A stretch of 64,000 nucleotides of DNA from Hymenobacter telluris (GTDB lineage Bacteria; Bacteroidota; Bacteroidia; Cytophagales; Hymenobacteraceae): contig NZ_JAFLQZ010000012.1 in NCBI RefSeq assembly GCF_017313265.1, positions 1 to 64,000 of the forward strand, read 5' to 3'. A program made the translations under genes and the position numbers. Below the pieces are notes generated by a model, which was not told where the DNA came from, searched no databases, and saw only the letters and a program-made list of their open reading frames with translations. This document shows, one piece after another, positions 20,684-28,235 of the stretch (position 1 is its first letter; each line of letters opens with the position of its first letter).

Positions 20684-21301
20684 ATGAATAGAAGAGACGC
20701 AATGGCCCGGGTGGCCCTCATCATGGGCGGTGCCCTCATCGGCGGCGACTATCTGCTGAGCGGCTGCACCACCGACACCGACAAGAAGAAGGAAACAACC
20801 AAAACGAAGTCGGCTGACAAGGCCCCGCCCAAGCTGGCTGAAGTATTGGACGCCAAGCAAATCAGCTTTATGAATGAGGTGGGCGAAACGATTTTGCCCG
20901 CCACCAAAACGCCCGGCGCCAAAGCCGCCGACGTGGGCAGCTTCATGGCCGTTATGGTGCGCGACTGCTACACGCCCAAGGATCAGAAGATCTTTGTAGA
21001 AGGCATTACCAAGCTCGACGAGGCCGCCAAGAAGCAGGGCGGCAAAGATTTCCTATCCTTGGATGCTGCCCAACGCACCAAGCTGCTTACCGCCCTCGAC
21101 GCCGAGCAAAAGCAGTACAGCAAAACCAAAACGCTGGAGCAGCCCAACCACTATTTCCGCATGTTCAAGGAGCTGACGCTGCTCGGCTTCTTCACTTCCG
21201 AGCCAGGCGCCACCAAAGCCCTGCGCTACAACCCCGTACCCGGCAAGTACGACGGCGACGTACCCTATAAGAAGGGTGACCGGGCCTGGGCTACCACCTA
21301 A
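20684..21301 (+). CDS. Gluconate 2-dehydrogenase subunit 3-like protein (small subunit, Tat carrier)
   Basis: Protein of 205 residues. The ATG at 20684 was chosen because it follows the GMC stop by 11 bp and begins with an RR-containing signal (NRRDAMARVAL) ending in a lipobox-like LSGC at about residue 27. A much longer open frame upstream only overlaps the GMC gene out of frame. The mature part carries the family's VGETILPATKTPGAKAADV pattern and the aromatic tail. Such small subunits accompany GMC dehydrogenases, help fold them and carry them across the membrane in one Tat complex. Assignment is strong from sequence and position. Confidence 0.88.
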   Translation: MNRRDAMARVALIMGGALIGGDYLLSGCTTDTDKKKETTKTKSADKAPPKLAEVLDAKQISFMNEVGETILPATKTPGAKAADVGSFMAVMVRDCYTPKDQKIFVEGITKLDEAAKKQGGKDFLSLDAAQRTKLLTALDAEQKQYSKTKTLEQPNHYFRMFKELTLLGFFTSEPGATKALRYNPVPGKYDGDVPYKKGDRAWATT

Positions 21302-21308
21302 TGGCGAA

Positions 21309-21469
21309 CCTCACCCCTAACCCCTTCGCCGCTTGATGCGCGGAATAAAAGAGAGGGGAACTAGCTCTAGATTCTATTACAGGAAATTCTATTTCCAGAA
21401 AACTAGTAACTAGTCCCCCCTCTCCCCGAGGCTTCGCGCATTAAGCGAACCGGGGGCTAGGGGGTGAGG
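21309..21469. repeat. Long imperfect palindrome, C-run/G-run type
   Basis: The left end (CCTCACCCCTAACCCC...) and right end (...GGGGGCTAGGGGGTGAGG) are imperfect reverse complements. Matched inner parts around GATGCGCG/CGCGCATT and GAGAGGGG/CCCCTCTC make a 161-bp folded unit that occupies the entire gap before the Gfo/Idh gene. No coding content. Confidence 0.7.
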
Positions 21470-21505
21470 CCCCACGCCAGAACGACCAACCACAACACGT
21501 ACCGC

Positions 21506-22657
21506 ATGAAATTACGATTGGGCATGATTGGCGGGGGGCAAGGCTCCTTTATTGGGGCAGTGCATCGCATAGCGGCTTCCCTGGATGGCTTGTACGAGCT
21601 GGTAGCCGGTGCCTTCAGCAGCAACCCCGATACCTCCCGCGCCACCGGCCAAGAGCTTGGGCTGGCCCCCGACCGGGTGTATGCTTCTTACCAGGAGTTG
21701 GTGGAGCAGGAAGCCCAACGACCAGCCGAGGAGCGGGTGCAGGTTATCAGCATCGTGACGCCCAACCACCTGCACTTCGCGCCCGCCAAGCTGGCGCTGG
21801 AAAACGGCTTCGATGTGGTGCTGGACAAGCCCATAACGTTTTCGTTGGCCGAAGCGCAGGAGCTAGCCGCCGTGCTAAAGGCCACCGGCCGCAAGCTCTG
21901 TCTGACCCACACCTACACCGGCTACCCTATGCTCAAGGAGGCCCGCCATTTGGTAGCCGCCGGTGCCATTGGCACGGTGCGCAAAGTGTACGTGGAATAC
22001 CCACAAGGCTGGTTAAGCACGCCCGAGGAAAGCGGCGAAAACAAGCAGGCCGCCTGGCGCACCGACCCTGCCCGTAGCGGCATAGCCGGCGCCATGGGTG
22101 ACATTGGCACCCACGCTTTCAACCTGCTCGAATACGTAAGCGGCCTGCACGTCACGGAGCTGTGCGCCGATATCAACACCGTGGTACCCAACCGCCGCCT
22201 TGACGACGACGGCGCCGTGCTACTGAAGCTTGGTGACGGTGCCAGCGGCGTATTAGTAGCCACTCAAATAGCAGCCGGCGAGGAAAACAACCTGCGCCTG
22301 CGCATCTACGGTGAAAAAGGCGGCCTCGACTGGCAGCAAGCCGACGCTAACACGTTGCTGGTGAAGTGGCTGGACCGCCCCACCGAAGTGCGCCGCACCG
22401 GCGCGGCTTACCTCAGCGCCCCCGCCCGCCACAACAGCCGTATCCCGCCGGGCCACCCTGAGGGCTACTTAGAGGCCTTTGCCAACCTGTACCGCAACTT
22501 CGCCCTGACGTTGCTGGCGGAGCAGGGCGGCCCCCCGGCCCCACCCGAAGCCCAGGATTACCCTGGCATCGAGGAAGGATTGCGGGGCATGGCCTTCATT
22601 GAAAACGTTATTGCCTCGGGCCGCTCCGAGCAAAAGTGGACTAGGTTTAGCTGTTAG
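21506..22657 (+). CDS. Gfo/Idh/MocA family oxidoreductase
   Basis: Predicted NAD(P)-dependent sugar oxidoreductase of 383 residues from the ATG at 21506, which gives the Rossmann start RLGMIGGGQGSFIGAVH. The EKP-like motif appears as LDKPITFSLAEA, and DIGTHAFNLLEYVSG contains the conserved substrate-binding His. No export signal, so it is cytoplasmic. In this gene group it could reduce or oxidise at C3 of glycosides inside the cell, complementing the periplasmic GMC enzyme; the substrate is unknown. Its stop codon overlaps the start of a palindromic repeat at 22653-22740. An alternative is inositol or scyllo-inosose metabolism, where the same fold pairs with TIM-barrel isomerases. Confidence 0.88.
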   Translation: MKLRLGMIGGGQGSFIGAVHRIAASLDGLYELVAGAFSSNPDTSRATGQELGLAPDRVYASYQELVEQEAQRPAEERVQVISIVTPNHLHFAPAKLALENGFDVVLDKPITFSLAEAQELAAVLKATGRKLCLTHTYTGYPMLKEARHLVAAGAIGTVRKVYVEYPQGWLSTPEESGENKQAAWRTDPARSGIAGAMGDIGTHAFNLLEYVSGLHVTELCADINTVVPNRRLDDDGAVLLKLGDGASGVLVATQIAAGEENNLRLRIYGEKGGLDWQQADANTLLVKWLDRPTEVRRTGAAYLSAPARHNSRIPPGHPEGYLEAFANLYRNFALTLLAEQGGPPAPPEAQDYPGIEEGLRGMAFIENVIASGRSEQKWTRFSC

Positions 22658-22740
22658 CTATTAGCTGCTGGCTGTTGGCTTCTTCTTAGTTAAACAGCCA
22701 GCAACAGCTAATAGCTAACAGCCAACAGCTAATAGCTAAC
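22653..22740. repeat. Inverted plus tandem repeat of GCTATTAGCTG words
   Basis: The left arm (22653-22676) and right arm (22693-22719) are reverse complements apart from a 3-bp slippage, and a further tandem copy of the right-arm words runs to 22740. The unit fills the gap between the Gfo/Idh gene (overlapping its stop codon) and the next ATG at 22743. Confidence 0.75.
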
Positions 22741-22742
22741 TC

Positions 22743-23795
22743 ATGAAAACCATCAAAGGACCGGGTATCTTTCTGGCGCAATTCATCGGCGAGGAAGCCC
22801 CCTTCAACAGCCTGGACAGCATCTGCGCCTGGGCAAAGGGCTTGGGTTACAAAGGCGTACAAATACCAACCACCGACAGCCGCTTTATCGACCTTAAGCT
22901 GGCCGCCGAAAGCCAAACCTACGCCGACGAGCTGAAAGGCAAAGTGCAGGCGGCCGGCCTGGAAATCACCGAGTTGTCCACCCATTTGCAGGGGCAGCTG
23001 GTGGCTGTGAATCCGGTGTATGACCAGCTGTTTGATGGCTTTGCCCCCGAAGCCGTGCGCGGCAACCCGGTAGCCCGCCAGCAGTGGGCGGTGCAGCAGC
23101 TTACGTACGCGGCCAAAGCCTCGCGGCGGCTGGGACTTACGGCGCATGCTACGTTCAGTGGAGCCCTGCTTTGGCCCATGATGTACCCGTGGCCGCAGCG
23201 TCCGGCGGGGCTGGTTGACGACGGGTTTGCCGAGCTGGGCCGCCGCTGGCGGCCTATCCTGGATGAGTTTGACGCCTGCGGGGTGGACTTGTGCTACGAA
23301 ATCCATGCCGGCGAAGACCTGCACGACGGCATCAGCTACGAGCGGTTTCTCACCGAAGTAAATGACCACCCACGCGCCTGCTTGCTCTACGACCCTTCGC
23401 ACTTCGTGCTGCAATGCCTGGATTACCTGGCGTACATCGACATTTATCACGAGCGGATTCGGGCGTTTCACGTCAAAGATGCCGAGTTCAACCCTACCGG
23501 GCGGCAGGGTGTGTACGGCGGCTACCAAGACTGGGTGAACCGCGCCGGCCGTTTTCGTTCCCTGGGGGATGGGCAGGTTGATTTCAAAGCTATTTTCAGC
23601 AAAATGGCGCAGTACGACTACCCCGGCTGGGCCGTGCTGGAGTGGGAATGCGCCCTCAAACACCCCGAAGACGGCGCCCGCGAAGGTGCGCCCTTCATCG
23701 AAAACCATATTATCCACGTCACGGAGAAGGCCTTCGATGATTTTGCCGCTTCCGGCATCGACAAGTCTTTCAACCAGAAGATCCTCGGTATTTAA
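22743..23795 (+). CDS. Sugar phosphate isomerase/epimerase family TIM-barrel protein
   Basis: Cytoplasmic TIM-barrel protein of 350 residues with no signal peptide. Metal-site motifs of the xylose-isomerase-like fold are visible: CYEIHAGEDLHDG (Glu, His), LLYDPSHFVLQ (Asp, His), FHVKDAEF (His, Asp), and a final AVLEWECALKHPEDG with Glu. The GGYQDWVNRAGRFRSLGDGQVDFKAIF stretch is typical of this isomerase group beside Gfo/Idh oxidoreductases. It starts 2 bp after a palindromic repeat and is followed by the cytochrome c gene after 15 bp. Probable role: isomerisation or cleavage of an oxidised sugar product. I cannot assign an EC reaction. Confidence 0.85.
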   Translation: MKTIKGPGIFLAQFIGEEAPFNSLDSICAWAKGLGYKGVQIPTTDSRFIDLKLAAESQTYADELKGKVQAAGLEITELSTHLQGQLVAVNPVYDQLFDGFAPEAVRGNPVARQQWAVQQLTYAAKASRRLGLTAHATFSGALLWPMMYPWPQRPAGLVDDGFAELGRRWRPILDEFDACGVDLCYEIHAGEDLHDGISYERFLTEVNDHPRACLLYDPSHFVLQCLDYLAYIDIYHERIRAFHVKDAEFNPTGRQGVYGGYQDWVNRAGRFRSLGDGQVDFKAIFSKMAQYDYPGWAVLEWECALKHPEDGAREGAPFIENHIIHVTEKAFDDFAASGIDKSFNQKILGI

Positions 23796-23810
23796 TTTCC
23801 TCCCTTTCCC

Positions 23811-24281
23811 ATGAAAAAGGCTTTCTTACTCCTGCTGTGCGGGCCCCTGCTCTTCTCCTGCGGCTCCGACTCCGACAACAAAAAGGTGAAAGAAGAATAC
23901 ACCCTGGCCGAGGCAACCGAGCCGCCCCAGGACAGCGTCACGAACTCCAACCTCAGCGCCGTAGCCCGGCAGCCGCAGGTGGATACCAACGCCACCAAAA
24001 TCGGCACGACACCGGTGGGTACTCCCTCGGAAGCCGGGGCCAAGCTGATTGCCGCCTCCGACTGCGCCAGCTGCCACCGCGAAAACGAAAAGCTGATTGG
24101 CCCGGCTTACCAGGATGTTGCCAAGAAATACCCCAATACCGTCGCCAACGTGAATATGCTGGCCAAGAAAATCATCACCGGCGGCAAAGGCAACTGGGGC
24201 GAAATTCCGATGACGCCCCACCCCGCCCTCTCCGAAAAAGACACCCAGGAAATGGCTCGCTACATCCTGGCGCTGAAGTAG
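23811..24281 (+). CDS. Monoheme c-type cytochrome lipoprotein
   Basis: Electron-transfer protein of 156 residues. The lipobox Cys is at about residue 17 (LLFSCGS). After a low-complexity linker there is one class I cytochrome c domain of the c551/c552 size, with the heme site CASCH (Cys85, Cys88, His89) and axial ligand Met134 in IPMTPHP. It ends with the usual YILALK helix. It is anchored at the membrane and would take electrons from the GMC dehydrogenase complex; a cytochrome c of this sort belongs to known glycoside 3-dehydrogenase systems. It follows the TIM-barrel gene after 15 bp, so it is probably cotranscribed. Confidence 0.9.
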   Translation: MKKAFLLLLCGPLLFSCGSDSDNKKVKEEYTLAEATEPPQDSVTNSNLSAVARQPQVDTNATKIGTTPVGTPSEAGAKLIAASDCASCHRENEKLIGPAYQDVAKKYPNTVANVNMLAKKIITGGKGNWGEIPMTPHPALSEKDTQEMARYILALK

Positions 24282-24287
24282 CATCTC

Positions 24288-24366
24288 CTGTCATTCCGAC
24301 GCAGGAGGAATCTGAGTTAAGCTGCAAAACGATTTTTCTCAGATTCCTCCTGCGTCGGAATGACAG
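24288..24366. repeat. Palindromic intergenic repeat with GTCA-foot hairpin arms (family C)
   Basis: Perfect 29-bp inverted arms (24288-24316 and 24338-24366) with a 21-bp spacer. Each arm has a GTCA foot, a stem TTCC/GGAA, tandem G/A mismatches and a trailing TCT, the same plan as the arms at 2304-2398 and 39625-40001. It starts 6 bp after the cytochrome stop codon and may double as a transcript-end structure. Confidence 0.85.
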
Positions 24367-24409
24367 CTAACCAATTCTTACACCCACCTACCCCAACCCC
24401 ACCTGCCGT

Positions 24410-25666
24410 ATGACTGCTTCTATCCGTATCAAGCTGTCTATCATGATGTTCCTGGAGTTTTTCATCTGGGGCGCGTGGTTCGTGACGCTGGGCACGTACC
24501 TGCTGCGCAACCTGGGCGCCTCGGGCACCCAAGTGGGCGTGGCCTTCCTGACGCAGTCCATCGGGGCCATTGTAGCGCCCTTCATCATCGGGCTGATTGC
24601 CGACCGTTTTTTCTCGGCGCAGAAGATACTGGGGGTGCTGCACCTGGCGGGGGCGCTGCTGCTCTGGCGGGCTTCTTCGGCCCCGGATTTTGGCAGTTTC
24701 TACCCCAACATCCTCACCTACATGGTGCTGTATATGCCCACGCTGGCGCTGGTTAACTCCATCAGTTTCCGGCAGATGCAGAATCCGCAGAAGGAGTTTG
24801 CCCCTATCCGGGTGCTGGGCACGCTGGGCTGGATTGTAGCGGGCCTCACCATCGGCTGGCTGAACTGGGAGCAAACCAACAGTCTGCAAGCCACCTTCCT
24901 GATGGCGGCCGGCGCGTCGGCGCTGCTGGGCGTATTCAGCTTCACGCTACCCGCCACGCCACCCGTTAAGCAAGGCGCCCAAACCTCAATTGGCGACTTG
25001 TTGGGCCTCGATGCCATTGGTTTGCTGCGCAACCGCTCCTACCTGATTTTCTTCCTGGCTTCCATTGCCATCTGCATTCCGCTGGCGTTCTACTACGGTT
25101 TCACCAACCCCTTTCTCAACGAAGTCGGCATGAAATCGGCCGCGGGTGTGCAGAGCTTGGGGCAGGTATCGGAGCTGCTGTTCATGCTGGCTATTCCGCT
25201 GTTCTTCAGTAAGCTGGGCGTGAAGAAAATGCTGGCTATTGGTATGGCGGCCTGGGTGTTGCGCTACGTGTTCTTCGCCTACGGAAACGGGGAAAACAAC
25301 TACTGGATGCTGATTGCCGGCATTGTGCTGCACGGCGTCTGCTACGACTTCTTCTTCGTAACGGGCCAGATTTACACCGACAACCTGGCCGGGGAACGGT
25401 TCAAAAGCTCGGCCCAGGGCTTCATCACGCTGGCTACCTACGGCGTGGGTATGCTGATTGGCACGCTGCTGTCGGGCCGTATTTTTGATGCCTACCAAAC
25501 CACCCCCACCACCCACGACTGGCGCATGATCTGGCTGATTCCGGCCGGTATTGCGGTAGCAGTGCTACTGGCGTTCCTGGCGTTTTTCCGCGACCAGAAA
25601 GAGCCGCAAGCCGCGCCGGCCGAAGCGCTTCAGGACCCAGCCACTCCTTTATCACAAGCTATCTGA
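24410..25666 (+). CDS. MFS permease, NupG-like nucleoside/sugar:H+ symporter family
   Basis: Inner-membrane transporter of 418 residues with about 12 hydrophobic segments. The opening (KLSIMMFLEFFIWGAWFVTLGTYL) and the VLGTLGWIVAGLTIGWL and SSAQGFITLATYGVGMLIGTLLSG segments are characteristic of the nucleoside:H+ symporter family (NupG/XapB). In Bacteroidota such permeases often sit with sugar isomerases, Gfo/Idh and DUF1080 genes, which suggests that here it imports a sugar, a keto-sugar product or a nucleoside-like glycoside. Substrate unproven. It lies between two palindromic repeats and in the same direction as the entire cluster. Confidence 0.85.
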   Translation: MTASIRIKLSIMMFLEFFIWGAWFVTLGTYLLRNLGASGTQVGVAFLTQSIGAIVAPFIIGLIADRFFSAQKILGVLHLAGALLLWRASSAPDFGSFYPNILTYMVLYMPTLALVNSISFRQMQNPQKEFAPIRVLGTLGWIVAGLTIGWLNWEQTNSLQATFLMAAGASALLGVFSFTLPATPPVKQGAQTSIGDLLGLDAIGLLRNRSYLIFFLASIAICIPLAFYYGFTNPFLNEVGMKSAAGVQSLGQVSELLFMLAIPLFFSKLGVKKMLAIGMAAWVLRYVFFAYGNGENNYWMLIAGIVLHGVCYDFFFVTGQIYTDNLAGERFKSSAQGFITLATYGVGMLIGTLLSGRIFDAYQTTPTTHDWRMIWLIPAGIAVAVLLAFLAFFRDQKEPQAAPAEALQDPATPLSQAI

Positions 25667-25667
25667 G

Positions 25668-25765
25668 TAGTAAGAATTGAGTAGTAAGTAATAAGACAAC
25701 GCGGATAGATTTCTAAGCCAACTATAGAATCTTAAGCTAGCTACTTATTACTTTGATTTTACTAC
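25668..25765. repeat. Partial inverted repeat of GTAGTAA/TTACTAC words
   Basis: Copies of GAGTAGTAAG and GTAATAAG on the left are answered by CTTATTAC and TTACTAC on the right, with an AT-rich centre. Imperfect, and less regular than the other intergenic elements of this cluster. Confidence 0.45.
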
Positions 25766-25778
25766 CTACATCTTTCAC

Positions 25779-26666
25779 ATGACAAATTGGAATCGTCGGT
25801 CGGCCTTGAAGGGCATGGTAACGGGAGCCGTAGCGGCCACCACGCTAGGCGTATCGGCAGCAAGTGCTGCCGATGAAACACAAGCAACTCGCACTATGCC
25901 GTTGAAAAACAATATCAAACAATCGGTGTGCCGCTGGTGCTTCGGGAAAATGTCGGTGGAGGAACTATGCGTTGCCGCCAAAGCCATGGGCCTTAAAGGC
26001 ATCGACTTGGTAGGCCCGGCTGATTGGCCCACGCTTAAAAAGCACGGCCTGGATTCGCCCATGTGCAACGGTGCCGAAATCAACCTCACTGACGGATTCA
26101 ATGACCCCAGGTTCCACGCGCAGCTGCAAAAGCAGTACGCCGACATGATTCCGAAGGTGGCCCAGGCCGGCTACACCAACCTGATTTGCTTTAGCGGTAG
26201 CCGCCGGGGCATGTCGGACGAAACCGGCTGGAAAAACTGTGTGGATGGTCTGAAGCCGCTTATGCCGCTGGCCGCCAAGCACAAGGTAGTGCTGGTAATG
26301 GAACTGCTCAACAGCAAAATCGACCACAAAGACTACCAGTGCGACCGGACGTGGTGGGGCGCGGAACTAGCCAAAAAACTCGGCTCCGAGAACTTCAAGC
26401 TCCTCTACGACATCTACCACATGCAGATTGACGAGGGCGACGTTATCCGTAACATCACCGAATATCACCCCTACATTGCGCACTACCACACCGCCGGCGT
26501 ACCGGGCCGCCACGAGCTAGACGACGCCCAGGAGCTGAACTACCCCGCTATTATGCGGGCCATTGTAAAAACCGGCTTCAAAGGCTTCGTGGCCCAGGAG
26601 TTCATTCCGCGCCAAGCCGACGGCCTAGCCTCGTTGCGCCAAGCCGTGCAACTCTGCGACGTATAG
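25779..26666 (+). CDS. Tat-exported hydroxypyruvate isomerase-like TIM-barrel protein
   Basis: Protein of 295 residues with a twin-arginine signal (NWNRRSALKGMVTGA) and a cleavage-like ASAA site near residue 30. The body resembles hydroxypyruvate isomerase and related TIM barrels: SVCRWCFGKMSVEELC, GIDLVGPADWP, VLVMELLNSKIDHKDYQCD, LLYDIYHMQIDEGDV and the final GFVAQEFIPR. The Glu, Asp and His metal-site residues are present. Hydroxypyruvate itself is unlikely in the periplasm, so the true substrate may be a keto-sugar produced by the GMC dehydrogenase. It is followed after 51 bp by the DUF1080 hydrolase gene. Confidence 0.85.
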   Translation: MTNWNRRSALKGMVTGAVAATTLGVSAASAADETQATRTMPLKNNIKQSVCRWCFGKMSVEELCVAAKAMGLKGIDLVGPADWPTLKKHGLDSPMCNGAEINLTDGFNDPRFHAQLQKQYADMIPKVAQAGYTNLICFSGSRRGMSDETGWKNCVDGLKPLMPLAAKHKVVLVMELLNSKIDHKDYQCDRTWWGAELAKKLGSENFKLLYDIYHMQIDEGDVIRNITEYHPYIAHYHTAGVPGRHELDDAQELNYPAIMRAIVKTGFKGFVAQEFIPRQADGLASLRQAVQLCDV

Positions 26667-26717
26667 GCTTGGCCTGTACCGCTTCCCTTTTCTTCGCCTA
26701 CTAGCTTCGTTCCCACC

Positions 26718-27488
26718 ATGAAATCCGCTGTCTTTGCTCTTTCCTCGCTCCTAAGCTTTTCTGCCATGGCGCAAACCCCACAAACCGGCAAACCCGAGGA
26801 TACGGAGGTCTGGAAGCCCGTGCCGAAAGTGGTAACGGCCACCGGCGTTTTCACCCCGCCGCCCTCTGATGCGGTGGTGCTTTTCAACGGCAAAGACCTC
26901 AGCCAGTGGGTATCGGTGGAGGACCGCAACAAGCCGGCCGGCTGGAAAGTGGCCAACGGGCTACTGACCGTGGACAAGAAAACCGGCAACATCGAAACCA
27001 AGCAGAAATTCACCAACTACCAGCTGCACCTGGAGTGGCGGGTGCCAGCTACCATTGCAGGCACCGGGCAGGTGCGCGGCAACAGCGGCGTGTTTCTGGC
27101 CTCGCTCGGTAAAGGCGACTTAGGTTACGAGCTCCAGATTCTGGACTCTTACCAGAACGCCACCTACGTGAACGGCATGGCCGGCAGCATCTACAAGCAG
27201 TTCATTCCGCTGGCCAACCCCACCCAGAAGCCCGGCCAATGGCAGTCATACGACGTGGCCTGGACTGCTCCCACCTTCAACGCCGACGGCACCCTGCTGA
27301 CTCCGGCCCGCGTCACGGTGTTTTTCAACGGCGTATTGGTACAGAACAACACCCAACTAAAAGGTGCTACCGTGTATATCGGCCAGCCCAGCTACCAGAC
27401 GCACGGCCCCTCCCCCATTAAGCTCCAGTCGCACGGCGACCCAAGTGAGCCCATCAGCTTCCGCAACATCTGGGTGCGGGAGTTGTAG
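26718..27488 (+). CDS. DUF1080 protein, 3-keto-disaccharide hydrolase-type
   Basis: Exported protein of 256 residues with a signal peptide ending near SAMAQ. It is a concanavalin-like (LamG-type) beta-sandwich of the DUF1080 family: LFNGKDLSQWVS opening, EWRVP, NSGVFLA, YELQILDSY, GSIYKQF and the C-terminal ISFRNIWVREL. Family members have been shown to hydrolyse or eliminate 3-keto-glycosides made by C3 dehydrogenases. It closes the cluster and is followed by a clear terminator. It is the best biochemical pointer to the pathway, because DUF1080 together with GMC/small subunit/cytochrome c is otherwise hard to explain. Endo versus exo action and aglycone are unknown. Confidence 0.88.
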   Translation: MKSAVFALSSLLSFSAMAQTPQTGKPEDTEVWKPVPKVVTATGVFTPPPSDAVVLFNGKDLSQWVSVEDRNKPAGWKVANGLLTVDKKTGNIETKQKFTNYQLHLEWRVPATIAGTGQVRGNSGVFLASLGKGDLGYELQILDSYQNATYVNGMAGSIYKQFIPLANPTQKPGQWQSYDVAWTAPTFNADGTLLTPARVTVFFNGVLVQNNTQLKGATVYIGQPSYQTHGPSPIKLQSHGDPSEPISFRNIWVREL

Positions 27489-27543
27489 TCCGTGCAAGCT
27501 TCGCCCTGGCTGAAAAACAACCTTGAAGCAGCCTTGTATAAGC

Positions 27544-27582
27544 ATGGCCCCACCAGCATACGCTGATGGGGCCATCTTTTTT
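27544..27582 (+). terminator. Rho-independent terminator after the DUF1080 gene
   Basis: A 14-bp stem (one mismatch) with a 4-nt loop ATAC, followed by a run of six T. It lies 55 bp after the stop codon and ends the 3-keto-glycoside-type cluster. Confidence 0.8.
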
Positions 27583-27601
27583 AAATAAGACCGTGCGTAC
27601 T

Positions 27602-27893
27602 TTATTCGGTGCCGGTGCGCAGGAGGCGGGCTACCTGTTGCCCATCGGCGGAGCGGGCTAGGTATAAGCCAGCAGGCACTTGCGGGCCGGGCAGCCACAC
27701 AACCTCTCCTAAAACCGAACTGCGTAGCTCGGCCACCTGCCGCACAAGCTGGTCGAATATCATCACGGTTTGTACGCCTAGCTGAGTTAACCAGAAACTT
27801 ACCTTGCTCCAGAAAGGTGTGGGCACAGCTGCCAGTGCAGCCACGTTCTGGGCAGTCTTAGTGGGCAGGGCGGTGTTGGCGTCCGTAGCTAAT
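27602..27893 (-). pseudogene. Orphan T9SS type A sorting domain, gene remnant
   Basis: The minus strand encodes about 96 residues without a normal start. In frame, reading begins after a TAA at about 27896. The peptide contains AALAAVPTPFWSKV, where functional sorting domains have a VYPNPF-like motif. It then runs through VMIFDQLVRQVAEL and the closing PAGLYLARSADGQQVARLL, a clear match to the C-terminal sorting domain of T9SS cargo. No catalytic or adhesin part lies upstream; the DNA beyond the stop codon has no open frame before the tRNA. It is most simply the 3' end of a deleted secreted-protein gene. A short genuine protein starting at the GTG at 27844 is less likely. Confidence 0.6.
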
Positions 27894-28045
27894 TAGGTCG
27901 GTTAACCAACTCTTGCCCCCAGCGCCCAGATTATGCCCTTACGGCGCATTTCCCAAACCTGAGCAGCCAACTGTACAACTGCTTTACTTGTGAGCAGCAT
28001 GTTAGTTATCCATTTCAGGGAAACAATAGGAAAGACCCAGCACAA

Positions 28046-28080
28046 AAAAGCCTCGTCTACAAGTTGCAGACGAGGCTTTT
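28046..28080 (-). terminator. Rho-independent terminator of tRNA-Lys
   Basis: A 13-bp AT/GC stem with an imperfect top, then a T run when read on the minus strand. The hairpin begins at the last base of the encoded CCA end, so tRNA and terminator share one base pair position. Confidence 0.8.
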
Positions 28081-28155
28081 GGTGATCCCGCTGGGATTCG
28101 AACCCAGGACCCATACATTAAAAGTGTATTGCTCTACCAGCTGAGCTACAGAATC
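28080..28155 (-). tRNA. tRNA-Lys (anticodon TTT), CCA encoded
   Basis: Read on the minus strand, a 73-nt cloverleaf (28083-28155) is followed by genomically encoded CCA (28080-28082). The acceptor stem has seven pairs, including three G-T pairs. The D-arm is AGCTCAGCTGGTAGAGC, the anticodon loop CTTTTAA gives anticodon TTT, and the T-arm contains GGTTCGAATCC. It has its own promoter and terminator and is transcribed alone. Confidence 0.95.
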
Positions 28156-28199
28156 AGTTACTTTGCAATCAAACGTGCTCTGATTTGCTAATGGTGGCA

Positions 28200-28231
28200 C
28201 AAAAGTAGCCGGCTGCCCTGTACACTCCAAA
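28200..28231 (-). promoter_or_regulatory. Bacteroidota-type sigma promoter of tRNA-Lys
   Basis: On the minus strand a -33 TTTG (28228-28231) and a -7 TACTTTTG (28200-28207) are separated by 20 bp, close to the TTTG-N19-TAnnTTTG consensus of Bacteroidota. The box lies about 45 bp before the tRNA 5' end. Confidence 0.6.
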
Positions 28232-28235
28232 CGTT

